Shown: positions 36,824 through 44,041 of the stretch, in pieces
Position numbering within the stretch: position 1 is the first letter of the stretch
Layout of the letters: each line of letters starts with the position of its first letter
Source of the DNA: Planosporangium sp963837285
GTDB taxonomy: Bacteria; Actinomycetota; Actinomycetes; Mycobacteriales; Micromonosporaceae
Assembly: GCA_963837285.1 (NCBI GenBank)
Contig: CAWIMS010000001.1
Location: forward strand, 2,852,001 to 2,916,000
Direction: 5' to 3'
Length of the DNA stretch: 64,000 nucleotides
The notes under the pieces: generated by a model
Told to the model about the DNA's origin: nothing
The model's input: only the letters and a program-made list of their open reading frames with translations
The model's database searches: none
Program-made: the position numbers and the translations under genes

Positions 36824-37837
36824 CTAGCGGGCGCGGATGATCGTGTCGGCGGTCAGCCGGCCGCGCTCGGGCTGCCGGCTGACCCGGCCGGCCGAGACCA
36901 GCCCACCGATCGCCCGGAACGCGTCCTCGGCCCGGTAGATCGTGTCGGTACGGGTGAACCGCCGCAGCGCCGCCGCCGGGCACTCGCCGTCCGCGCGTAT
37001 CCGTTCCAGCAGGGCCCGGCGCAGCGGCCCGAGGTGCGGGTCCAGCGAGATGTCCAGCAAGGCGTGATCACGGTCACGGGGATCGCGGTACCGGACGCCG
37101 GCGAACTCGTCGACCGCCCACAGGGTGTCCTTGAACCGGTCGAGGCTCTTCTCCGCCGCCGTGGCGAAGAACAGCAGCTGGCTGGCGCCGCTGTCGTCGA
37201 CCAGCTCGACATGGGCCACCAGGTCCAGCCCGGTCCGTTCGAGCGCCTGCCGGTACCGGGTGACGAGGTACGGGTACCGGTCGTCGACCGGCAGCGCCGC
37301 GCCATCGCGCCACCCGGTCGAGCCGAAGAACCGGTCGAGATCCGCGTCGCCGGTCGAACCCGCCGTCAGCACCGCCGGGTCGAGCGCGACGAGCACGTCG
37401 GCGCGCCGGCCGGCCGCCAGCGCCGCGATCATGTCGTAGCCGGGCGGGGCGGAGCCGGCGTCGAGGTACGCGAGCAGCGGGGCGCCGAACGCACCGGCGG
37501 CGCGCAATGCCGGTACAAGATGATCTTCACCGTCACCGGAAACCGTTGTGACCTGGATCTGTGCCGGCAGCCCCAGGTCGGCGCGCGCCGTGTCCAGCCG
37601 GGCCGGCAGCGTCGGATCGCCGCCGGCCAGCACGACGGTGAGCCGGCGCCCGCGCAGCCGGTCGGCGAACTCGGCGAACACCCGCAGCGCGGCGACCGCC
37701 GAGCGGCCGCTCCCGGCATACCCCTCGGCGTACGTGAACCGCTTGGCCCCGTGCAGCAGCGCGGGCACGGCGTTGTCCAGCAGGCGCACCAGCAGCTCCC
37801 GCTTGACCCTGCCGTGCCGATCGCCCACGACCGCCAT
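36824..37837 (-). CDS. TcmP-like protein (three-Cys-motif partner family), orphan
   Basis: A 337-residue protein whose pattern matches the TcmP family by eye: a KRELLVRLL start, TYAEGYAGSGRSAVAAL (like the family FAGPGR loop), LLAYLDAGSAPPG, RFFGSTGWRDG, and QLLFFATAAEKSLDRFKDTLW. The C-terminus is a winged-helix-like domain (PAAALRRFTRTDTIYRAEDA). TcmP usually neighbours a three-Cys phage-type protein; none is found here. Function is unknown; an RNA- or DNA-modifying role is only a guess. ATG 37837 is chosen because the family start follows it; the frame is open upstream to 38074. It is divergent from the nitroreductase gene. Confidence 0.6.
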   Translation of the reverse strand: MAVVGDRHGRVKRELLVRLLDNAVPALLHGAKRFTYAEGYAGSGRSAVAALRVFAEFADRLRGRRLTVVLAGGDPTLPARLDTARADLGLPAQIQVTTVSGDGEDHLVPALRAAGAFGAPLLAYLDAGSAPPGYDMIAALAAGRRADVLVALDPAVLTAGSTGDADLDRFFGSTGWRDGAALPVDDRYPYLVTRYRQALERTGLDLVAHVELVDDSGASQLLFFATAAEKSLDRFKDTLWAVDEFAGVRYRDPRDRDHALLDISLDPHLGPLRRALLERIRADGECPAAALRRFTRTDTIYRAEDAFRAIGGLVSAGRVSRQPERGRLTADTIIRAR

Positions 37838-37922
37838 TCCATGGTTGTACCGTCCGGCGCCCCCGATTGGCCATGGTCCGCGGCTGATGCGAGGCTGGAA
37901 CCGATCGATCAAGGAGGGAAAC

Positions 37923-38378
37923 ATGACGGATCTCGACCGCCCGGCCGACCCCACCACGCACTGGCAGGCCGACCACGTCCGGCGGTACCTGGCGACCGAC
38001 GGCCAGGACGGGCACGAATGGCGGCCGGGCGTGTACACGCTGCTGCTCACCACCCGGGGACACCGCTCCGGCACGGCGCGCCGGAGCGCCCTGATCTACG
38101 GGCGGGACGGCGACCGGTACGCGGTGGTCGGGTCGAAGGGCGGCTCCGACGCCGACCCCGGCTGGGTCCGCAACATCGCCGCCGACCCGCACGTCCGGGT
38201 GCAGGTGCGGGGCGACGAGTTCGACGCGACCGCGCGGGTGGCCTACCCCGGCGAGAAGGCCCGGCTCTGGCCGGAGATGGTGAAGATCTGGCCGGCGTAC
38301 GACGAATATCAGACGAAGACCGAGCGCGAGATCCCGATTGTGCTGCTGGAGCCGGTCCGAAGCGTGGAACCCGACTGA
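37923..38378 (+). CDS. F420H2-dependent nitroreductase-family protein (DUF385/Ddn-like)
   Basis: A 151-residue split-barrel protein of the deazaflavin-dependent nitroreductase family, which uses F420H2 to reduce quinones or nitro compounds. The pattern LLLTTRGHRSGTARRSALIY, VVGSKGG, PGWVRNIAADPHVRVQV and YDEYQTKTEREIPIVLLEP is characteristic. ATG 37923 is preceded by AAGGAGGG. The natural substrate is not predictable. It lies 34 bases before hisE. Confidence 0.85.
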   Translation: MTDLDRPADPTTHWQADHVRRYLATDGQDGHEWRPGVYTLLLTTRGHRSGTARRSALIYGRDGDRYAVVGSKGGSDADPGWVRNIAADPHVRVQVRGDEFDATARVAYPGEKARLWPEMVKIWPAYDEYQTKTEREIPIVLLEPVRSVEPD

Positions 38379-38412
38379 TCGGGGTGGCCTCCACCTGGCA
38401 GACTCGGGCCTC

Positions 38413-38676
38413 GTGAAGACGTTCGACGACCTTTTCGAGGAGTTGCGGGGCAAGGCGGCCGCGCGCACGCCCGGGTCCGGCACCGTGGCGGCGCTCGACC
38501 GCGGGGTGCACTCGATCGGCAAGAAGGTCGTCGAGGAGGCGGCGGAGACCTGGATGGCCGCCGAGCACGAGGGCCGCGAGCGCACCGCGGAGGAGATCTC
38601 CCAGCTGCTGTACCAGGTGCAGGTGCTGATGCTGGCGACCGGACTGGAGCTCGAAGACGTGTACCGACATCTGTGA
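38413..38676 (+). CDS. hisE: Phosphoribosyl-ATP pyrophosphatase
   Basis: An 87-residue all-alpha enzyme for the second histidine step. KTFDDLFEELRGKAA, the metal-binding KKVVEEAAETWMAA and the last helix EEISQLLYQVQVLML are typical. GTG 38413 is taken as start since the family begins with MKTFDDLF. hisG follows after 43 bases. It is separate from hisI, which is not in the window. Confidence 0.95.
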   Translation: MKTFDDLFEELRGKAAARTPGSGTVAALDRGVHSIGKKVVEEAAETWMAAEHEGRERTAEEISQLLYQVQVLMLATGLELEDVYRHL

Positions 38677-38719
38677 CCCACCCGGTCCGATGTCCGTCCG
38701 TCCTCGAAGGAGTCCGAAA

Positions 38720-39577
38720 GTGCTGCGCATCGCCATCCCGAACAAGGGCACGCTGTCCCGACCGGCCACCGACATGCTGCGCGAGGCCGGGTACCGCCAG
38801 CGCACCGACGACCGCGACCTGGTCTGCGCCGACCCGGCCAACGACGTCGAGTTCTTCTACCTGCGCCCGCGCGACATCGCGACCTACGTCGGGTCGGGTG
38901 ACCTCGACCTCGGCATCACCGGTCGCGACCTGCTCATCGACGCCGAGACCGGGGCCGAGGAGATGCTCGACCTCGGCTTCGGCGGGGCCACGTTCCGGTT
39001 CGCCGCCCGCCCGGGCACGCTCGGGTCGCCGGCCGACCTGGCGGGGCTCGCCGGCCGGCGGATCGCCACCGCGTACCCGGGGGTGGTGGCCCGGTACCTC
39101 GCGGAGAACGCGATCGCCGCCGAGGTGGTCCGGCTCGACGGCGCGGTCGAGAACGCGATCCGGCTCGGTGTCGCGGACGTGATCGCCGACGTGGTCTCCA
39201 CCGGGGCCACGCTGCGCCAGGCCGGGCTGGAGCCGGTCGGCAAGCCGCTGCTGGAGTCCTCGGCGATCCTGATCCGCCGGCGCGGCGCCAGCGAGCCGGC
39301 GGCGCCGGTGACCCAGTTGCTGCGCCGCCTGCAGGGGGTGCTCGTCGCCCGCCGGTACGTGATGCTCGCCTACGACGTCCACGCCGAGCTGCTGGAACAG
39401 GCGAGCGCGCTGACACCCGGGATCGAGTCGCCGACGGTCTCCCCATTGCACCGGGAGGGCTGGGTGGCGGTGCAGGCGATGGTGCTACGGATCGACGTGC
39501 ACCGGATCATGGACGAGCTGTACGACATCGGGGCCCGCGCGATCCTGGTAACAGACATCCACGCCTGCCGCCTCTAG
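38720..39577 (+). CDS. hisG: ATP phosphoribosyltransferase (long form)
   Basis: A 285-residue first enzyme of histidine synthesis with a C-terminal regulatory domain. LRIAIPNKGTLSRPA, GDLDLGITGRDLL, and the PRPP loop DVVSTGATLRQAGL are visible. The C-terminal ACT-like domain starts near residue 210 (PTVSPLHREGWVAVQAM). GTG 38720 is chosen because GAAGGAG lies seven bases upstream; ATG 38690 precedes the SD. It is followed by repeat C1. Confidence 0.95.
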   Translation: MLRIAIPNKGTLSRPATDMLREAGYRQRTDDRDLVCADPANDVEFFYLRPRDIATYVGSGDLDLGITGRDLLIDAETGAEEMLDLGFGGATFRFAARPGTLGSPADLAGLAGRRIATAYPGVVARYLAENAIAAEVVRLDGAVENAIRLGVADVIADVVSTGATLRQAGLEPVGKPLLESSAILIRRRGASEPAAPVTQLLRRLQGVLVARRYVMLAYDVHAELLEQASALTPGIESPTVSPLHREGWVAVQAMVLRIDVHRIMDELYDIGARAILVTDIHACRL

Positions 39578-39596
39578 CCCGTTCCCGGCCCCTTCC

Positions 39597-39652
39597 CGTG
39601 ATCATGAAGGATCCGGGCCACCTGGCAACGCCCAATCTTTCATGATCATGGG
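39597..39652. repeat. GATC-containing inverted repeat, family C copy 1
   Basis: TGATCATGAAGGATC pairs with AATCTTTCATGATCA around a 20-base loop, with extra CC/GG pairs at the ends. It lies between hisG and the PH-domain gene. Tips resemble copies C2 and C3 (ATGATCA), but the loop is different, so it may be a subfamily. Confidence 0.8.
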
Positions 39653-39672
39653 GGCGTGGGAGACTCGGGGGC

Positions 39673-40140
39673 GTGACTAGCCCCGTGACCTTCCGACCCC
39701 GCCGGCTGCGCAAGGTGTGCTGGGTGTTGGCGGTGGCGATCGTGATCGTCTGCACCTCCGTGTCCTTCGGGTTGCACGGTTCGCTGGGCGACGGCGCGCC
39801 CGGCGCGTTCCAGCGCGGTGACCAGCTCGCCATGATCGGCCTCGGGCTGCTGATGGCCTTCGGCGTCCTGCTGTTCGCCCGCCCCCGGGTGATCGCCGAC
39901 GAGAAGATGGTGCGCATCAGGAACGTGATCGGCGGGTACGACCTGCCGTGGGAGGTGGTCCGGTCGGTCCGGTTCAGCCGCGGCTCCGCCTGGGCCAGCC
40001 TGGAGCTGGAGGACGACGACCTGGTCGGGGTGCTGGCGATCCAGGCCAACGACAAGGAGTACGCCGTCGGGGCGGTACGAGCACTGCGCGACCTGCTGGA
40101 GCAGAGCCGGGCCGCGCACGCCGCCCATGACGCACCATGA
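39673..40140 (+). CDS. Membrane-anchored PH-domain protein
   Basis: A 155-residue protein with two transmembrane segments (VCWVLAVAIVIVCTSVSFGL near residue 15 and LAMIGLGLLMAFGVLLFA near residue 52), then a bacterial PH domain (RVIADEKMVRIRNVIGGYDL, WEVVRSVRF, ASLEL). It resembles the actinobacterial low-molecular-weight antigen type that follows hisG in relatives. Function is unknown. It starts at GTG 39673, just 21 bases after repeat C1, and is followed by A6. Confidence 0.82.
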   Translation: MTSPVTFRPRRLRKVCWVLAVAIVIVCTSVSFGLHGSLGDGAPGAFQRGDQLAMIGLGLLMAFGVLLFARPRVIADEKMVRIRNVIGGYDLPWEVVRSVRFSRGSAWASLELEDDDLVGVLAIQANDKEYAVGAVRALRDLLEQSRAAHAAHDAP

Positions 40141-40154
40141 CGAGACCGCCCCAA

Positions 40155-40228
40155 GATCGGCACAACTTCCCGGAAGTCGTTGCCTCGGCACCCCGCTGAG
40201 GCCACAACTTGCCGGAAGTTGTGCCGAG
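40155..40228. repeat. GATC-tipped inverted repeat, family A copy 6
   Basis: A 74-bp element: GATCGGCACAACTTCCCGG at the left and AACTTGCCGGAAGTTGTGCC at the right, with GCCTC/GAGGC in the stem. It is in the spacer before the infC promoter region, downstream of the PH-domain gene. Confidence 0.9.
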
Positions 40229-40263
40229 CAAGCCGATCGTGGAGGTCACGCCGGCCAGGCCGG

Positions 40264-40293
40264 TTAGCGTGGCTGAAACATGCCTGGTAGTCT
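40264..40293 (+). promoter_or_regulatory. Candidate promoter of the infC operon
   Basis: TTAGCG (40264-40269) and TAGTCT (40288-40293) are 18 bases apart, in the only long spacer upstream of infC. This would give a leader of nearly 290 bases. Confidence 0.45.
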
Positions 40294-40585
40294 TGCCGGG
40301 TCGACCACACTGTGTCGCTGAGTCGCGCAAGCAGTCAGTTACCCACGGTGTTCAAAGCGGAGCAACCCGCTCCCACCCGAGTCACCACGATGCGGTGTCC
40401 GGGTCCGGTCAGCCGCCCCGGAGGGAATTCCGGTGCGCGGTGGCGCGTTAGCGCGCCCTGGTGACCGGTCGAGCGGGCCCTGGCATTCGCCGGGGCCTTC
40501 TGCTTGTCGGTCGGCTTGCCGGGAGGGTCCCGGCAACTGTCGGGAGGGATCCCGGCGACATGGCAACAAGACTCTAGGAGGCCAC
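40294..40585 (+). promoter_or_regulatory. infC-rpmI-rplT structured leader
   Basis: There is no gene with coding support in this stretch, but it is structured. It holds GGCGCG-TTAG-CGCGCC (40442-40457) and two near-identical hairpins GCCGGGA-GGG-TCCCGGC (40518-40534) and GTCGGGA-GGGA-TCCCGGC (40539-40556), ending 19 bases before the SD. These might bind a ribosomal protein (L20 or L35) or IF3; this is inference. A GTG at 40433 with GGAGGG seven bases upstream opens a frame running into infC. Confidence 0.5.
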
Positions 40586-41287
40586 ATCAGCGTCGAGCCA
40601 CGCGTCAACGAGCAGATCCGGGCGCGCGAGGTCCGGCTGGTCGGCCCGGAGGGCGAGCAGGTGGGTATCGTCCCGCTGGAGCGAGCCCTTCAGCTGGCCG
40701 CGGACGTCGATCTGGATTTGGTCGAGGTTGCGCCAATGGCCCGCCCGCCCGTGTGCAAGCTCATGGACTTCGGCAAGTACAAGTACGAGAGTGCACTCAA
40801 GGCGCGTGAGGCCCGGCGTAACCAGCAACAGACCGTCATCAAGGAGATGAAGCTCCGGCCGAAGATCGATTCGCACGACTACGAGACCAAGAAGGGTCAC
40901 GTGGTGCGATTCCTGAAGGCGGGCGACAAGGTCAAGGTGACGATCATGTTCCGCGGTCGCGAGCAGAGCCGCCCGGAGCTGGGTTTCCGGCTCCTGCGCA
41001 AGCTCTCCGAAGAGGTCGCGGAGCTCGGTTTCGTCGAAGCCGCTCCGAAGCAGGACGGCCGTAACATGATCATGGTACTGGCGCCGCACCGCGCCACCAA
41101 GGTCGCCGCGTCCGACGCCAAGGTCGCGTCGGCGGAGGCCACCAAGACCGCGGCGGCGGCCGCGAAGGCGACCCACCGGGAGCCGGCCAGCGCTCGCGGT
41201 AACCAGAGCAACGGCGGCACGCCGGCCGCGATTGCGCAGACGGTCAACGCCGCGGCCGCGGCGGATGGCGGAGCCGGCGAACACTAG
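40586..41287 (+). CDS. infC: Translation initiation factor IF-3 with a non-standard AUC start
   Basis: A 233-residue IF3 if started at ATC 40586. The conserved protein begins SVEPRVNEQIRAREVRLVG, directly after this codon, and AGGAGG ends four bases upstream. N-domain motifs are VGIVPLERALQLAADVDLDL and PPVCKLMDFGKYKY; the C-domain has KIDSHDYETKKGHVVRFL and KVTIMFRGREQSRPELG. The tail is Ala/Thr-rich. Rare starts allow IF3 autoregulation, as with AUU in E. coli. An upstream in-frame GTG (40433) would add 51 unconserved residues. Confidence 0.93.
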   Translation: MSVEPRVNEQIRAREVRLVGPEGEQVGIVPLERALQLAADVDLDLVEVAPMARPPVCKLMDFGKYKYESALKAREARRNQQQTVIKEMKLRPKIDSHDYETKKGHVVRFLKAGDKVKVTIMFRGREQSRPELGFRLLRKLSEEVAELGFVEAAPKQDGRNMIMVLAPHRATKVAASDAKVASAEATKTAAAAAKATHREPASARGNQSNGGTPAAIAQTVNAAAAADGGAGEH

Positions 41288-41365
41288 GGCATGGACCCGG
41301 CCGACCCGGCCGGAGCAGATAGGGAAGATCTAGGCCGTGCGGCCGAGAGCGGAGAAGCAGTTCAG

Positions 41366-41560
41366 ATGCCGAAGATGAAGAGCCACACCGGCATGGGCAA
41401 GCGCGTCAGGGTGACGGGCAGCGGCAAGATCCTCCAAGAGCCGGCCGGCAAGCGCCACCGGCTGGAGGGCAAGTCCTCCCATGTGACCCGCCGGATGACC
41501 GGCGTGGTCGAGGTCTCCAAGGCCGACCGCAAGCGGATCAAGAAGCTGCTGGGCCGCTGA
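41366..41560 (+). CDS. rpmI: 50S ribosomal protein L35
   Basis: A 64-residue basic ribosomal protein, MPKMKSHTGMGKRVRVTGSG through KRHRLEGKSSHVTRRM. It starts at ATG 41366 with CGGAG upstream. The usual infC-rpmI-rplT order holds. The length is normal. Confidence 0.97.
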   Translation: MPKMKSHTGMGKRVRVTGSGKILQEPAGKRHRLEGKSSHVTRRMTGVVEVSKADRKRIKKLLGR

Positions 41561-41634
41561 GGCGCGCCACCACCTGAACAACCATGTCGACCGGCCCGGC
41601 TCGCGGGCCGGTCCTTGATGAGGAGTTACGAACC

Positions 41635-41997
41635 GTGGCACGCGTCAAGCGGGCTGTGAACGCCCAGAAGAAGCGCCGCACCATCCTGGAGACCGCGAGC
41701 GGCTACCGCGGCCAGCGCTCGCGTCTCTACCGCAAGGCCAAGGAGCAGGTGCTGCACTCGATGCAGTACGCCTACCGGGACCGGCGGGACCGCAAGGGCG
41801 ACTTCCGGCAGCTCTGGATCACCCGGATCAACGCCGCCGCCCGTGCGAACGGCATGACCTACAACCGCCTGATCCAGGGGCTCCGGCTGGCTGGCATCGA
41901 GGTCGACCGCAAGATCCTGGCCGACCTGGCGGTAACCGACGACAAGGCCTTCGCCGGTCTGGTCGAGGTGGCGCGCAAGGCCGTCGCCGCAGCCTGA
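41635..41997 (+). CDS. rplT: 50S ribosomal protein L20
   Basis: A 120-residue assembly protein of the large subunit: ARVKRAVNAQKKRRTIL, GYRGQRSRLYRKAKEQV and LWITRINAAARANGMTYN are signatures. GTG 41635 follows AGGAG. In many bacteria L20 represses this operon through the leader; whether it does here is unknown. Confidence 0.97.
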   Translation: MARVKRAVNAQKKRRTILETASGYRGQRSRLYRKAKEQVLHSMQYAYRDRRDRKGDFRQLWITRINAAARANGMTYNRLIQGLRLAGIEVDRKILADLAVTDDKAFAGLVEVARKAVAAA

Positions 41998-41999
41998 CC

Positions 42000-42815
42000 A
42001 TGCACATCCGACCCGGGGTCGAGCCGTTCACAACGCGGACACCCCGGGTCGTCGCTGCCCGTCGGTTGCAGCGGCGCCGGGAGCGCACCGAGACGGGGCG
42101 TTTCCTCGCCGAGGGCCCGCAGGCGGTCCGGGAAGCGATCGACGTCATCGTCGAGCTGTTCGTGACCCGCGACGCCTTGGCGCGCCACCCTGACCTGGTC
42201 AGCGCGGTCGACGACGCCGGAGCCCGCATCTCGCCGGTCACCGACGACGCGCTCGCCGCCCTCGCCGACACCGTCCACCCGCAGGGCCTGGTCGCCGTCT
42301 GCACGAGCGTCGACGTCCCGCTCGCCGACGCGCTGGCCCGCCAGCCCCGGCTGATCGCGGTGCTCGCCGACATCCGCGACCCGGGCAACGCCGGCACCGT
42401 GCTGCGCACCGCCGACGCGGCCGGCGCGGGGGCCGTGGTCTTCGCGGGGGAGGCGGTCGATCCGTACAACGGGAAGTGTGTCCGCGCCTCCGCCGGCAGC
42501 CTGTTCCACGTCGACGTGGTGCGGGCCGCCGACCCGGTCGCGGCGGTCGGGGAGATCCGGGCCGCGGGCCTGACGGTCTACGCGGCTGACGCCTACGGCG
42601 CCCAAAACCTTGATCGGGTACCGCTGGCGCAGCGCACCGCCTGGCTCTTCGGGTCGGAGGCGCACGGGCTGCCCGGCGTGCTCGCCGACGCGGCCGACGC
42701 GCGGGTACGCGTGCCGATCCACGGCCGCGCCGAGAGCCTGAACCTCGCCGCGGCCGCCGCGGTGTGCCTGTACGCTTCAGCCAGCGGTCAGCGTTCCCCC
42801 GGAGGCCCCGAATGA
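42000..42815 (+). CDS. TrmH/SpoU-family RNA 2'-O-methyltransferase
   Basis: A 271-residue SPOUT (knotted) methyltransferase. The N-terminal substrate-binding domain (about 1-100) is followed by motif 1 LADIRDPGNAGTVLRTADAA (conserved Asn and Arg), motif 2 AWLFGSEAHGLP, and motif 3 VRVPIHGRAESLNLAAAAAV. It is conserved after rplT in actinobacteria; the exact rRNA nucleotide is not assigned. ATG 42000 lies two bases after the rplT stop. The stop overlaps the ATG of the leader peptide. Confidence 0.93.
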   Translation: MHIRPGVEPFTTRTPRVVAARRLQRRRERTETGRFLAEGPQAVREAIDVIVELFVTRDALARHPDLVSAVDDAGARISPVTDDALAALADTVHPQGLVAVCTSVDVPLADALARQPRLIAVLADIRDPGNAGTVLRTADAAGAGAVVFAGEAVDPYNGKCVRASAGSLFHVDVVRAADPVAAVGEIRAAGLTVYAADAYGAQNLDRVPLAQRTAWLFGSEAHGLPGVLADAADARVRVPIHGRAESLNLAAAAAVCLYASASGQRSPGGPE

Positions 42816-42862
42816 GGCACCTGTTTAGCCAGCCCGCCGGTGTCGGCGGGCGGCGGAGCTGA
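42812..42862 (+). CDS. Putative pheS leader peptide
   Basis: A 16-codon frame MRHLFSQPAGVGGRRS has GGAGG six bases before its ATG, which overlaps the methyltransferase stop. It contains one Phe codon (TTT) just before a strong hairpin. It was found by reading the spacer directly and is too short for statistics. Confidence 0.5.
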   Translation: MRHLFSQPAGVGGRRS

Positions 42863-42895
42863 CCCTTTCACGCTCTCTCCCATACACCGGCGGGC
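42832..42895 (+). promoter_or_regulatory. Putative pheST attenuator with alternative hairpins
   Basis: Hairpin 1 is GCCCGCCG-GTGT-CGGCGGGC (42832-42851). Hairpin 2 pairs the same left strand GCCCGCCGGTGT (42832-42843) with ACACCGGCGGGC (42884-42895), a perfect 12-bp match. The two structures exclude each other, as in attenuators. No T-run follows, so a translational or Rho-linked mechanism is possible. Confidence 0.6.
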
Positions 42896-42955
42896 AGCGG
42901 CCAAGCCGCGCCTCCTACACTCTGTCCGGTTGTTCCCATGGGAGGGACGCAAGTC

Positions 42956-44038
<1,083 letters not shown>

Positions 44039-44041
44039 GCC

